Positions 33,297-45,724 of a DNA stretch of 64,000 nt are shown here, piece by piece. Every line of letters starts with the position of its first letter. Position 1 is the first letter of the stretch. The translations under genes were made by a program, and so were the position numbers. This DNA comes from Bacillus sp. MM2020_1. Its GTDB lineage: Bacteria > Bacillota > Bacilli > Bacillales > Cytobacillaceae. The notes below the pieces were generated by a model that worked only from the letters and a program-made list of their open reading frames with translations, did not search any database and was not told where the DNA came from. Location: NCBI GenBank assembly GCA_011250595.1, contig JAANMP010000001.1:124001-188000 (forward strand). Direction: 5' to 3'.

Positions 33297-34808
33297 TCAC
33301 CCTCCTATCCCTAGCATGATGGTTTCAAGTGTAGCTTTTAAAGGTGCGCTGAGGACACTTGGGTAAACCCCAATTAACACGATTAACAACATCAAAATAA
33401 CTACTGGCACGAATTCCACGCCTTTCAAATCAAGGACACCGGTAAATTCACGATGCGACTTGCCATACGTGATGCCTAACACCGCGCGCAGCAAGTAAGC
33501 CGCCGTCATGATAATTCCGATTGTACCAACCGCGGCAATCCACGGCATTTCTTTGAACAGACCAAGGAACGCCATAAACTCACTCACAAATCCAGACATC
33601 CCTGGCAAGCCAAGCGACGCCATTCCTGCAGCAAGCAAGAAGCCCGCGGCAATCGGCATACCCTTCGCCATTCCGCCCAGATTTTCGATGAGCGACGTAT
33701 CGGTGCGTTCATAAAGGATGCCCACCAAGAAGAACAACAGCGCGGAAATCAATCCGTGTGAAATTACTTGGAAGATCGCCCCCTGAACCCCGGCCTCATT
33801 CATCGCCGCAAGTCCGATTAACACAATACCCATATGAGAAATGGATGAATACGCTAAAACCATTTTAAAATCGGTTTGAATGAACGCTAGAAACGCCCCG
33901 TAAAGGAGATTGATGACTCCAAGGACAGCAATGAGGACGCTCAGTTTTCCGAATTGCTCGGGAAAAATACCCATTCCAAAACGGATTAATCCGTACGCAC
34001 CAATCTTCAGGAGAATCCCAGAGTGGATCATAACAACCGATGGCGGCGCTTGAACGTGCACCTTCAACATCCAGCTGTGTAATGGGAAAATCGGTAATTT
34101 TACACCAAAGGCAATTAATAATGCAATGAACAAGCCAAGCTTTAAGTCGCCGGAGAGCGGCGCACTTGGATCAGCCATGATTTGAACAAGTGAATCAATA
34201 TTGGTTGTGCCTGTTTTTGCAAACAGAATCATAATGACGATAAGTAGAACAGCAGAACCCAAGCCGTTATAAATTAAGAAGCTGTAGGCAGCTTTTTCTT
34301 TTTCAAAATAACCCCATTTTCCGATTAAGAAGAAGGTCGGAATGAGCGTGATTTCAAAGAAGATGAAGAACAAAATTAAGTTTTCGGCCGTAAACACGCC
34401 GAGCATACCAATTTCTAAGAGAAGGAAGAGCATGAAATAGCCTTTCCATTCCTTTTTCACAAACTTCGCCGCCGCAAGCGCGGACAGTGTCGCAACAACC
34501 GCTGTAAGGACGACCAGCAATAGCTGGAAGCCGCCTAAGGCAAGTTCATAATTGACAGAGAAGAAGGGCTCGTCGACACCGGCCATGCCGCGGAATTGAA
34601 TCCATGGCACCGACACCGAAAAGTCAGCTAAATCCTTGCCAAATTGATAATGAAGATAGGCCGCCAGTGCCAGCAGCAAGGCCGGCAATGTCGCTAGAAA
34701 GCCTACCGCTTTAATCGCTTTTTCTGCTGATTTCGGCATAAGCGCCAAAACCACGATACCTAGTAAAGGGGAGAATACTAGGATTGAAAGAACAGCTGTT
34801 AAATTCAT
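33297..34808 (-). CDS. nuoM: NADH-quinone oxidoreductase subunit M
   Basis: The second antiporter-like subunit, 503 residues. The signature FGVKLPIFPLHSWMLKVHVQAP (split as FGVKLPIFPLHSW and HVQAPPSVVMIHSG) and the DFKMVLAYSSISHMG helix are clear. The conserved Glu and Lys of the proton path lie in LLEIGMLGVFTAEN and GVKLPIF. The start overlaps the nuoL stop by 4 bp (ATGA). Confidence 0.97.
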   Translation of the reverse strand: MNLTAVLSILVFSPLLGIVVLALMPKSAEKAIKAVGFLATLPALLLALAAYLHYQFGKDLADFSVSVPWIQFRGMAGVDEPFFSVNYELALGGFQLLLVVLTAVVATLSALAAAKFVKKEWKGYFMLFLLLEIGMLGVFTAENLILFFIFFEITLIPTFFLIGKWGYFEKEKAAYSFLIYNGLGSAVLLIVIMILFAKTGTTNIDSLVQIMADPSAPLSGDLKLGLFIALLIAFGVKLPIFPLHSWMLKVHVQAPPSVVMIHSGILLKIGAYGLIRFGMGIFPEQFGKLSVLIAVLGVINLLYGAFLAFIQTDFKMVLAYSSISHMGIVLIGLAAMNEAGVQGAIFQVISHGLISALLFFLVGILYERTDTSLIENLGGMAKGMPIAAGFLLAAGMASLGLPGMSGFVSEFMAFLGLFKEMPWIAAVGTIGIIMTAAYLLRAVLGITYGKSHREFTGVLDLKGVEFVPVVILMLLIVLIGVYPSVLSAPLKATLETIMLGIGG

Positions 34809-36676
34809 CGTAAGTACCCCCCTGTTAATGCAAAGATGACAACGAGTACCGCAAGTCCAATAAAGGCGACGGCACCGTACGTTTGAACCTGTCCGGATTG
34901 CAGCCTTGAGCCTGCTGCACCAAGACCTTGGACAATCCCGACTACGCCCTTGACAAGTCCGCCAACAAGGAAGACATCAATGAAGCGTAAGAAGTAACTG
35001 AGTCCTTTTGTGAACGCGACGACTGTCATTTGATAAAACTCGTCAACGTAATATTTGTTCGTTAAAATCGTGTGCAGGGTATCACCTGAGCCGCTTAACC
35101 AGTTGCGCTTGAGCGAACGCTTGCTGTACATCAAGTACGCAAGGTAGATTCCCGCTAAGGAAACAACCGTTGCAGCAATCATGATCCATCCTGGACCTTC
35201 GGCGTGACCATGGTGCGCTAGTGCTTCGTTGCCATCAACGAGCCAGTCGCCAAAGAATGTTCCAAACCATGGTGTATTTACATAACCGGCAACAATCGCC
35301 AGGACTCCGAGGAGAATCATCGGGTAGGTCATATTAGCTGGTGATTCATGCACATGCTTCTGTTCTCCGCGTGCTTCACCAGTAAATACCATGAAGAACA
35401 AACGGAACATATAGAAGGCGGTCATAAATGCAGCCGCAAGTGCGAGCAAGAAAAGGATTGGATGTCCGCCTTCCCATGCTGCTGCTAAAATTTCATCTTT
35501 TGAGAAGAATCCAGAAAGACCTGGGACACCGCTGATCGCAAGTGTTCCGATTAAGAATAATGGTCCAGTTAGTTTGAGCTTTTTCCAAAGGCCACCCATT
35601 TCCTCGATGTTCTGTGTATGTACCGCGTGGATGACAGAACCGGCTGCTAAGAATAGAAGCGCCTTGAAGAAAGCGTGTGTCATCAGGTGGAACACTCCAG
35701 CAACATAGCCTGCCGACCCTAAAGCAAGCATCATATAGCCAAGCTGTGAGACCGTTGAATACGCGAGAACGCGTTTGATATCCGTTTGTACAAGACCAAT
35801 GCTGGCCGCAAAAATTGCAGTAAACGCGCCAATCACGGCAATCGTTAGAAGGGCGGTTTTGCTCGCTGCAAACAATGGAAATAGTGCTGCAACCAAGTAA
35901 ACCCCGGCAGCAACCATTGTCGCGGCGTGGATCAACGCCGAAACAGGCGTCGGACCTTCCATCGCATCCGGAAGCCACGTATGAAGCGGGAATTGACCCG
36001 ACTTACCAACGGCCCCAATAAAGATGAGAATGGCGGTCAACGTAATCATGGTGCCTGACACCGCACCGGCATCAATGCTTGCGAAAATTTCGCTATATTC
36101 GAAGCTTTTGGTTTCCCAGAATAGCAGAATCATGCCGATAAATAAGCCTACATCCCCGATCCGGGTCATAATGAATGCTTTTTTCGCGGCAGCCTTCGCT
36201 TCGTCCTTGTAAAAATAAAAACCGATTAATAGGAAGGAACCGACACCGACAAGTTCCCAGAAAATATAGGTTTGCAGTAGGTTTGGTGAAATGACCAGAC
36301 CAAGCATTGCAAACGTAAACAGTCCTAAATAGGCATAGAATACTGGAAACCGCTCGTCCCCTTGCATATAACCTTTGGAGTAGGTATGTACTAAGAAACT
36401 TACGAGCGATACGATAAACAGCATTAATGCATTTAATTGATTCACTTCAAAGCCCGCTGTTAGATGCATATCTCCTATCGTGAGCCAATCAAATTTCGTA
36501 ATGAAGGTTGGCTCAGAAAAGCGCTCGAATAATACCAAAATCGAGTAGACAAGCGATGCCAGTGTGAGAAGAATCCCCACATAAGCACTCGCCTCTTTCA
36601 GTCGCTTCCCGAAAAGAAGAAGGATCAAAAACGATAATAGCGGGAAAAGCGGTATGAGCCATGCATTCTCCATCAT
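34805..36676 (-). CDS. nuoL: NADH-quinone oxidoreductase subunit L
   Basis: The largest antiporter-like subunit, about 623 residues, with the C-terminal lateral helix extension typical of NuoL. The signature SGQFPLHTWLPDAMEGPTPV and TDIKRVLAYSTVSQLGYM are present. The start is set at the ATGATG near 36676, with AAGGGG 9 bp before it. Codons for AVSGTM near residue 210 contain an exact GGTGTCAGGCACC motif. A variant of the motif lies just upstream of the gene. Confidence 0.96.
   Translation of the reverse strand: MMENAWLIPLFPLLSFLILLLFGKRLKEASAYVGILLTLASLVYSILVLFERFSEPTFITKFDWLTIGDMHLTAGFEVNQLNALMLFIVSLVSFLVHTYSKGYMQGDERFPVFYAYLGLFTFAMLGLVISPNLLQTYIFWELVGVGSFLLIGFYFYKDEAKAAAKKAFIMTRIGDVGLFIGMILLFWETKSFEYSEIFASIDAGAVSGTMITLTAILIFIGAVGKSGQFPLHTWLPDAMEGPTPVSALIHAATMVAAGVYLVAALFPLFAASKTALLTIAVIGAFTAIFAASIGLVQTDIKRVLAYSTVSQLGYMMLALGSAGYVAGVFHLMTHAFFKALLFLAAGSVIHAVHTQNIEEMGGLWKKLKLTGPLFLIGTLAISGVPGLSGFFSKDEILAAAWEGGHPILFLLALAAAFMTAFYMFRLFFMVFTGEARGEQKHVHESPANMTYPMILLGVLAIVAGYVNTPWFGTFFGDWLVDGNEALAHHGHAEGPGWIMIAATVVSLAGIYLAYLMYSKRSLKRNWLSGSGDTLHTILTNKYYVDEFYQMTVVAFTKGLSYFLRFIDVFLVGGLVKGVVGIVQGLGAAGSRLQSGQVQTYGAVAFIGLAVLVVIFALTGGYLR
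36050..36062. repeat. GGTGTCAGGCACC motif inside nuoL
   Basis: An exact copy; on the coding strand it encodes V-S-G-T. Confidence 0.9.
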
Positions 36677-36701
36677 TATCACTATCCCCTTAGACACGGG
36701 C

Positions 36702-36714
36702 GGTGACAGGCACC
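36702..36714. repeat. One-mismatch motif copy (GGTGACAGGCACC) between nuoK and nuoL
   Basis: It lies in the 79-bp gap between nuoK and nuoL, just before the nuoL ribosome site. Confidence 0.7.
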
Positions 36715-36755
36715 ACCCGAGTTTTGTCGAAAGTTATTTTATAAAAGTCTTTATG

Positions 36756-37070
36756 TTAGTTTTTCAATGTGTCCATTTCGTCGATATTGACGGTTTTTCT
36801 AGCACGGTAAAGTGAAATTAAGACCGCTAGACCAACAGCTGCTTCAGCCGCTGCGACGCTGATTGCGAACAGAGCGAAGATTTGGCCGGTAATTGACGGC
36901 GCCATTCCATATTTGCTGAAGGTTACGAGATTAATATTGACAGCGTTCAGCATTAATTCAATCGAAATGAGGACAATAACCGTGTTTCTTTTGGTTAGCG
37001 CACCGTATAAACCGATGCAGAACAAGATCAGTGCAAGTGCCAGGAAGGCTGAAGCGGGAACAGAACTCAT
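36756..37070 (-). CDS. nuoK: NADH-quinone oxidoreductase subunit K
   Basis: 104 residues, three membrane helices; part of the E-channel. The conserved glutamates lie in [11 protein letters not shown] and [13 protein letters not shown]. The start overlaps nuoJ by 4 bp. Confidence 0.96.
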   Translation of the reverse strand: MSSVPASAFLALALILFCIGLYGALTKRNTVIVLISIELMLNAVNINLVTFSKYGMAPSITGQIFALFAISVAAAEAAVGLAVLISLYRARKTVNIDEMDTLKN

Positions 37071-37585
37071 TGATCGTCCGCCTCCTTCTTCTCATTTTTC
37101 GCTAAGATAATCGAACCGACAAGGGCGACTAATAGTAAAACCGACGTTAACTCAAACGGTATGATGTATTTTGAGTAAAGTGCTTTACCAATTTGCATCG
37201 TGTTATTCTCATGCAAGGTGGTCGGAACCTGTTCGATATTGAAATTGTAAATGCCAAGGTAAACCGCAGCCGCAAAGCCGAGAACCCCCAAAAAGACGAG
37301 GATTTTCCGCCATTTGCCTGTTTTTGGTTCATGTTCATCATCATGCTTCGTTAACATGATCCCAAAAAGCATAATGATGGTAATCGCACCTGAATAGATT
37401 AAGATTTGCACGGCAGCCACAAATTCAGCTGACAGCAGAACGTAAAGTCCAGCGATGGCTACAAAGGTGAAGATCAACGAAACGACCATATGAACCACCT
37501 TGGTAAGGTTTAAAAGAAGCACACCGCCGATAATGGCAACAAGTGCGATTCCCATAAAAGCGAGGAATTCGCCTGAAAAGGTCAT
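37067..37585 (-). CDS. nuoJ: NADH-quinone oxidoreductase subunit J
   Basis: 172 residues, five membrane helices, with the family segment [20 protein letters not shown] in the third helix region. The start overlaps the nuoI stop by 4 bp, and the end overlaps nuoK. Confidence 0.96.
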   Translation of the reverse strand: MTFSGEFLAFMGIALVAIIGGVLLLNLTKVVHMVVSLIFTFVAIAGLYVLLSAEFVAAVQILIYSGAITIIMLFGIMLTKHDDEHEPKTGKWRKILVFLGVLGFAAAVYLGIYNFNIEQVPTTLHENNTMQIGKALYSKYIIPFELTSVLLLVALVGSIILAKNEKKEADDQ

Positions 37586-38010
37586 GGTTTATTCACCTGC
37601 CGTATGTTTTCGTCGTTTTCATCTAACCATTCTAGGTTTTTAAATAACATGTCACGGCTGTATTCAGCGAGCTCGAAGTTATTCGTCATGATAATCGCCT
37701 CGGTCGGGCATACCTCTGTACATAGGTCACAAAGGATGCAAATCTCGAAGTTGATATCATAGGTATCGATGATCTTTCCTTTTTTCGTTGGATCCGGATG
37801 TTTCTTGCCCGTTAAATTAATACATTCGGTCGGACAGATATTCATGCACTGATTACATACAATACATTTCTCCGGATAAAACTTCTGAATTCCGCGGAAC
37901 CGGTCTGGCAGTGGAAGCGGCTTGTTCGGATAATCGTACGTAACCTTTTCCTTCGTCAAGTTTTTCAGGGTATATTTCAAGCCTTTTGCTAATCCAAGCA
38001 CGTTTTTCAC
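37582..38010 (-). CDS. nuoI: NADH-quinone oxidoreductase subunit I (two 4Fe-4S clusters)
   Basis: 142 residues. Two CxxCxxCxxxCP motifs (CIVCNQCMNICP near residue 50 and CILCDLCTEVCP near residue 93) bind clusters N6a and N6b in the peripheral arm. In this operon it links whatever donor replaces NuoEFG to NuoB. Confidence 0.96.
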   Translation of the reverse strand: MKNVLGLAKGLKYTLKNLTKEKVTYDYPNKPLPLPDRFRGIQKFYPEKCIVCNQCMNICPTECINLTGKKHPDPTKKGKIIDTYDINFEICILCDLCTEVCPTEAIIMTNNFELAEYSRDMLFKNLEWLDENDENIRQVNKP

Positions 38011-38037
38011 CCCTTTTACGTTTTAAAGATGGTTTTT

Positions 38038-38050
38038 GGTGTCAGGCACC
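38038..38050. repeat. GGTGTCAGGCACC motif between nuoH and nuoI
   Basis: An exact copy in the 49-bp gap. Confidence 0.9.
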
Positions 38051-38059
38051 ATAAATTTT

Positions 38060-39064
38060 TCAGAAAAATAATGACTTGATTAATGCTGTTAAGAATATAT
38101 TCGCTAAGGCGATTGGCAAGAGGACTTTCCAGCCAAATTCCATGAGCTTGTCGGCGCGGAAACGCGGTAGTGTTGCCCGCAGCCAGATGTATACAAAGAC
38201 GACGACACTGAATTTTAGCGCGAACCAGACGGCACCTGGGATAAAGTCCAGGAAGCTAATTGGTGCGAGCCATCCGCCTAGGAAGACGACGGTAATTAGG
38301 GCGGACATTGCGAATAAATACACATATTCAGCGAGCATAAAGAAGGCCCAGCGGAATCCGGAATATTCTACGTGGTATCCAGCGACTAGTTCGTTTTCCG
38401 ATTCCGGTAGGTCGAATGGTGTCCGGTTTAATTCTGCAATCGATGCGATGAAGAAGACAACAAAGCCGATTGGCTGTAAGATAATGAACCAGCCGTGCTT
38501 TTGTGCTTCGACCATATCATTTAGATTTAAGCTTCCTGTTAAAAGGATAACACCTAGCACCGACATGACCAACGGGATTTCGTAGGAAATCATCTGGGCT
38601 GATGCACGCATGCCTCCAAGGAGAGCGTACTTGTTATTCGAGGCCCAGCCGCCAAGCAGCATGCCGAAGGTGGTTAATCCGCTTACGGCGATGTAATAAA
38701 GTAATCCAACACCGATATCAGCGAACTGAAATTTGTCTGTGAACGGCATCGTTGCCAAGACCATAAAGGATGGTGCGAAGGCGATGACTGGTGCAATGAT
38801 AAATAATGGCCTGTCAGCTGCTTTTGGAATGATGTCCTCTTTTAGTAACAACTTGAGAACGTCAGCTACGGTTTGTAATAGTCCCCATTTACCGCCCACC
38901 TGGTTTGGACCATGGCGGAGCTGCATGTAGCCTAAGACTTTCCGTTCGGCTAAAATTCCGTAGGTAACGAATCCTAATACGATTAAAAGCAAGACAGCGC
39001 CGAGTAAAAAGAAAATTCCAAAGTTAGCCCAACCCGGACTTGACTGGAGCAATTCTTCTATCAT
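38060..39064 (-). CDS. nuoH: NADH-quinone oxidoreductase subunit H
   Basis: 334 residues, eight to nine membrane helices; forms the quinone chamber with NuoB and NuoD. Conserved segments: ERKVLGYMQLRHGPN, ELNRTPFDLPESENELVAGYHVEYSG and RATLPRFRADKLM. The ATG overlaps the nuoD stop by one base (TAATG). Confidence 0.97.
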   Translation of the reverse strand: MIEELLQSSPGWANFGIFFLLGAVLLLIVLGFVTYGILAERKVLGYMQLRHGPNQVGGKWGLLQTVADVLKLLLKEDIIPKAADRPLFIIAPVIAFAPSFMVLATMPFTDKFQFADIGVGLLYYIAVSGLTTFGMLLGGWASNNKYALLGGMRASAQMISYEIPLVMSVLGVILLTGSLNLNDMVEAQKHGWFIILQPIGFVVFFIASIAELNRTPFDLPESENELVAGYHVEYSGFRWAFFMLAEYVYLFAMSALITVVFLGGWLAPISFLDFIPGAVWFALKFSVVVFVYIWLRATLPRFRADKLMEFGWKVLLPIALANIFLTALIKSLFF

Positions 39065-40164
39065 TAGCCGTCAACCTCCCCAAGGACAATATCCACTGCC
39101 CCTAAAATAGCAATCATGTTTGCAATATTTTCACCCTTTAATAGTTTCGGGAGAATTTGCAGGTTATAGAAGGATGGTCTTCTAAACTTTAAGCGGTACG
39201 GTTCTTTTTTGCCGTCGCTGTAAATATAGCAGCCAATCTCTCCGCGTGGTGATTCAATTCGGACGAAGGCTTCACCTTTAGGCACCTTAATGATCTTCGG
39301 CACTTTCGCCATAATCGGACCTTCACCTGGAAATTGTTCCACGGCTTGTTCCAGGATTTTTAATGATTCTTCAATTTCTTGTAGACGCAAATGATAGCGA
39401 GCTAAGCAATCGCCGTCCTCTGAAGTCGGAACATCAAAGTTAAAACGATTGTAAATCGAATAGGGTTCATCTTTGCGAAGATCCCATTTCACGCCGGTAC
39501 TGCGCAGATTGGGTCCGCTTAGCGAGTATTGGATCGCCTCTTCTTTTGTATACTTTCCGACCCCTTTGACACGGTCAAGGAAGATTTCATTTCCACTGAC
39601 TAGGTCGTGATAGCCTTTCAACTGGCCGCGCAGGTACGGAACAAAGCTGCCTACTTTTTCAATCCAGCCTTCAGGTGCATCCCACTTGACGCCGCCCACA
39701 CGCATATAGTTGAAGGTCAAGCGTGCCCCTGATAATTCGTTAAGCATATTGATAATCATTTCGCGGTCACGGAAGGCATAAATGAACGGACTGGTTGCAC
39801 CAAGGTCAAGGATATAGGTACCCCAGGCCACGAGGTGACTGGCAACCCGGTTCAATTCCATCGCAATCACGCGTAAGAAATCAGCTCGTTCAGGAATTTC
39901 AATCCCCATCATCGTTTCAACGGCATGACAGAGGATATAGTTATTGGTCATTGAGGACAAGTAGTCCATTCTGTCGGTATAAGGAATTATCTGTGTGTAT
40001 TGCAGGTCTTCGGCTAATTTTTCTGTCCCACGGTGTAAGTATCCGATGACAGGCTTCGCTTCGGTGATGATTTCCCCATCAATTTTAACAACTAAGCGAA
40101 AAACTCCGTGCGTACTTGGATGCTGAGGACCGACGTTTAATATCATTTCTTCTGTTCTGATCAT
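39064..40164 (-). CDS. nuoD: NADH-quinone oxidoreductase subunit D (49 kDa-type)
   Basis: 366 residues. Begins with LNVGPQHPSTHGVFRL; the HPSTHG motif and HRGTEKLAE loop line the quinone site. It lacks any fused NuoC part, which is separate here. The nuoC stop lies 3 bp upstream. Confidence 0.97.
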   Translation of the reverse strand: MIRTEEMILNVGPQHPSTHGVFRLVVKIDGEIITEAKPVIGYLHRGTEKLAEDLQYTQIIPYTDRMDYLSSMTNNYILCHAVETMMGIEIPERADFLRVIAMELNRVASHLVAWGTYILDLGATSPFIYAFRDREMIINMLNELSGARLTFNYMRVGGVKWDAPEGWIEKVGSFVPYLRGQLKGYHDLVSGNEIFLDRVKGVGKYTKEEAIQYSLSGPNLRSTGVKWDLRKDEPYSIYNRFNFDVPTSEDGDCLARYHLRLQEIEESLKILEQAVEQFPGEGPIMAKVPKIIKVPKGEAFVRIESPRGEIGCYIYSDGKKEPYRLKFRRPSFYNLQILPKLLKGENIANMIAILGAVDIVLGEVDG

Positions 40165-40167
40165 TGG

Positions 40168-41445
40168 TTACACCTCCACGTCGTACGGCTCGTAATCTTT
40201 TCGCAGTGGATGGCCAACCCAGTCTTCGCCAAGCAAGATGCGCCGTAAGTCCGGATGTCCCGGAAACTTGATTCCTAGTAAATCATAGGCTTCACATTCA
40301 GGCCATTCTGCGCCTGCCCAAAGTGGCTGCAAGGACTCGATTGTTGGTTCGCTGCGGTCAATCTTCACTTTGAGGGCGACGGACTGACGGTTTTTATATG
40401 AGAACAAGTGAACATAAACTTCCATATGTGTTTCAAAGTCTGTTCCATGAAGCTCTGATAAATAATCGAATCCTAATAGCTCATTGTATTTTAAAAATTG
40501 AGCTACCTTATAATATGTATCACGCTTCGCCACAAGGGTTGGAACGTCCTTCGAGAGTTTATTAATATAAGAATCTTCTAGAACATCCGATCCCAGATGC
40601 TCGGTAATGACCTTCACATACTTATCGAGGAATGCCTGGTTTACGGATGGCTTCGCTTCAACTGCTGGAGCTGCTGTTGCATCAGCTTTCCCTCCCGCTG
40701 CGGCTGCTGCTTTTGCCTTCGCCGCTGCTACTGCTTTCGCTTTTGCTTTGGCAGCTGCAATTGCCTTGGCCTTTTCATCATCTCCGCCTATTGGTGCTGC
40801 GTCGGAATCTGAATCGGCGCCTGTTCCTGCTGCTTTCGCTTTCGCCGCTGCGGCTGCCTTTGCCTTCGCTACTGCCACTGCTTTTGCCTTGGCTGCGGCT
40901 GCCGCTTTTGCCTTCGCATCGTCTCCGGCCGGGACATTGTCGCCTTCGGCTGTTTCAGCCGCAGGGGCTGCTCCACCTGCTAGTTCCATCGCCTTTTTCT
41001 TCGCTGCCGCAGCTGCCTTCGCTTTCGCTACTGCCGCTGCCTTTTTCTTCGCGAGATCATCACCGTCGTCTGATGCTGGTGCTTCCGGTTCAGTTGGCGC
41101 GTTTGGTGATGCAGTATCTTCGACTGGGGCTGGGGCTGAGCCTTCCGCGAGCTCCATCGCTTTACGTTTCGCCGCCACTGCTGCCTTCGCCTTCGCTACC
41201 GCCGCTGCCTTTTTCTTCGCGAGATCATCTGAGTCACTAGCCGCGGGTGCTTCGGCGTTTACGGGTTCAGACGGAGTCGGTGCTGGCGTTTCCGCTTTAA
41301 CAGGCTCCTCAACTGGTTTTTCCTCCGGCTTCGGAACCGGTGCGGCTTCCCCTGCGGTCTTAGCCGCCCGTTTCGCTGCCGCCGCTGCCTTAGCCTTCGC
41401 TACTGCTTCTTTTTTTAACTGTTCAAGATCTTTTTCCCCACTCAT
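40168..41445 (-). CDS. nuoC: NADH-quinone oxidoreductase subunit C with a long Ala/Lys-rich N-terminal extension
   Basis: 425 residues. Only the last 160 or so (from about 270, VNQAFLDKYVKVITEHLG to RKDYEPYDVEV) form the NuoC (30 kDa) domain, with PLWAGAEWPECEAYDLLGI as the family signature. Residues 1-260 are a repeated Ala/Lys/Pro/Glu-rich extension with units such as DDLAKKKAAAVAKAKA and AAKRKAMELAEG, separated by Pro/Ser/Glu linkers. The repeat is likely helical and solvent-exposed. Similar extensions occur in some other Bacillus NuoC proteins as I recall; their role is not known. Confidence 0.94.
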   Translation of the reverse strand: MSGEKDLEQLKKEAVAKAKAAAAAKRAAKTAGEAAPVPKPEEKPVEEPVKAETPAPTPSEPVNAEAPAASDSDDLAKKKAAAVAKAKAAVAAKRKAMELAEGSAPAPVEDTASPNAPTEPEAPASDDGDDLAKKKAAAVAKAKAAAAAKKKAMELAGGAAPAAETAEGDNVPAGDDAKAKAAAAAKAKAVAVAKAKAAAAAKAKAAGTGADSDSDAAPIGGDDEKAKAIAAAKAKAKAVAAAKAKAAAAAGGKADATAAPAVEAKPSVNQAFLDKYVKVITEHLGSDVLEDSYINKLSKDVPTLVAKRDTYYKVAQFLKYNELLGFDYLSELHGTDFETHMEVYVHLFSYKNRQSVALKVKIDRSEPTIESLQPLWAGAEWPECEAYDLLGIKFPGHPDLRRILLGEDWVGHPLRKDYEPYDVEV

Positions 41446-41448
41446 CGG

Positions 41449-41961
41449 TTAGATCACCTTCTTCCCAGTCTTCGCTTCATAGCGAATCTTTTCCTTTAAT
41501 TTATTGATTCCATAAATTAAAGCGGCTGGGTTTGGAGGGCATCCAGGTATGTAGACATCGACAGGAACGATTTGATCGACTCCCTTAACGACGGAATAAG
41601 ACTTTACATACGGCCCACCTGCTGTCGCACAAGAACCCATCGCAATGACCCATTTTGGCTCAGGCATTTGGTCATACAATCTTCGTAAAATTGGTGCCAT
41701 CTTCTTCGTCACCGTTCCAGACACAATCATACAGTCGGACTGACGTGGTGACGTACGGAAAAAGGAGCCCGAACGGTCCAAGTCATAATTCGCACCGCCC
41801 ACACCCATCATTTCAATCGCACAACAAGCCAGACCAAATGTCACCGGGTAGATCGAACTGCTTCGAGCCCAAGCTTTAATTTGCTCTAGCGTAGTCATAA
41901 ATACACTTCTCTGTAACTCATTCATCTCTTGTTGTGAAATGCCATCTAGTTTTAATTCCAT
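41449..41961 (-). CDS. nuoB: NADH-quinone oxidoreductase subunit B (cluster N2)
   Basis: 170 residues from the ATG at 41961, chosen for its AAGGTG ribosome site. The N2 4Fe-4S ligands are seen as [16 protein letters not shown] and PGCPPNP. It overlaps nuoA by 10 bp. Confidence 0.96.
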   Translation of the reverse strand: MELKLDGISQQEMNELQRSVFMTTLEQIKAWARSSSIYPVTFGLACCAIEMMGVGGANYDLDRSGSFFRTSPRQSDCMIVSGTVTKKMAPILRRLYDQMPEPKWVIAMGSCATAGGPYVKSYSVVKGVDQIVPVDVYIPGCPPNPAALIYGINKLKEKIRYEAKTGKKVI

Positions 41962-42326
41962 CGGAGCACCTTCTTTTTCCAAGCATACACAAGGCCAATT
42001 AGTAACATAATAACAAAAATCAACATTTCGATTAATGCAAAAATTCCCAGTTTATCATAGGCCACTGCCCAAGGATATAAAAACACGGTTTCTACATCAA
42101 AAATAACAAACATCAGGGCAAAAATATAATAGCGGACATTGAACTGTACACGGGAATCGTGAAATGGCTCAATACCGCTCTCATATGTGGTATACTTTGC
42201 ATCACTCGGTTTATTCGGACGCAGAAGCTTACCTAAATATAACGCCACCACAGGCAGCAGCACCCCAAGACATAGAAACGCAAAAACAATCAGATAATTA
42301 TTCTGATATACATTTAGAAGTTCCAT
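41952..42326 (-). CDS. nuoA: NADH-quinone oxidoreductase subunit A
   Basis: 124 residues with three membrane helices; the motif [24 protein letters not shown] (seen as [18 protein letters not shown]) is the family signature. The ATG at 42326 is fixed by GGAGGGG 6 bp before it. First gene of the operon, about 57 bp from a sigma-A promoter. Confidence 0.96.
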   Translation of the reverse strand: MELLNVYQNNYLIVFAFLCLGVLLPVVALYLGKLLRPNKPSDAKYTTYESGIEPFHDSRVQFNVRYYIFALMFVIFDVETVFLYPWAVAYDKLGIFALIEMLIFVIMLLIGLVYAWKKKVLRWN

Positions 42327-42382
42327 GTCCATCCCCTCCAATGTTGTAAATTTTCATACTAATTAATATTGTAACCGAATTC

Positions 42383-42411
42383 ATTATAGCATTGTTACAA
42401 ACCCATGTCGA
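42383..42411 (-). promoter_or_regulatory. Sigma-A promoter of the nuo operon
   Basis: The minus strand reads TCGACA, 17 bp, TATAAT. The -10 is exact and the -35 has one change. Confidence 0.75.
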
Positions 42412-42458
42412 CAAGCCAAATTCATAAAAATTTGAATATAACTCCACTAAGATTTCAC

Positions 42459-42502
42459 ATTTTAAGGCCCTTGAGAGCTCGCTTTCAAAAGAGGCTTAAA
42501 AT
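42459..42502. other. Imperfect hairpin upstream of the nuo promoter
   Basis: TTTTAAG-GCC and GGCTTAAAA arms flank an inner TTGA/TCAA step. It may be a regulatory structure or a decayed repeat. In the rest of the 42412-42843 gap I see no gene, promoter or repeat I can support. Confidence 0.3.
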
Positions 42503-42843
42503 AGGAAATTTTAGCAAGTTGCAACGCTAGCTGAAGATGACGTGCTGAGACTTCGGATGCAGTTCGCTAGAACCAACTAACATCCTAAAAAAGTTCGACA
42601 ACAACCCCTATTAAACAACAAAATGTGAACACTGTCAGTGAGATTTGTCATTAAAAATTCACCGAATTTCTCTTTTTCAACCCAAACCTTTTATTTTACT
42701 AAAAAAGTAATTTACAAAACGAAGCCAAACACCATCTCACATTATCTAAACATGTCCCACTACAATCCTATTCACCCCCATCCATTTCATGCAAAAAACC
42801 ACCCAAGATATTGGGTAAAAAGCTCAAACCCAAAAATACACAA

Positions 42844-42890
42844 CAAAAAAACCCCTCCGGGAACAATCGAAATTGTCGCCACAGGGGTTC
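42844..42890 (-). terminator. atp operon terminator
   Basis: On the minus strand AACCCC and GGGGTT close a long stem with an inner GACAAT/ATTGTT helix, followed by seven T. Confidence 0.75.
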
Positions 42891-42910
42891 TACAACTATA
42901 TTTAATAAAA

Positions 42911-43321
<411 letters not shown>

Positions 43322-43339
43322 TTACCCTCCAGGCTCAGT

Positions 43340-45693
<2,354 letters not shown>

Positions 45694-45724
45694 TCACCAC
45701 CCTTTTTCAAAGAATGTCTGGTTT

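Noticed and set aside
40607-41452. A 281-codon plus-strand ORF, Ala/Phe-rich
   Set aside because: It is antisense to nuoC and arises from its repeated Ala/Lys codons; nuoC has the family domain, ribosome site and operon position.
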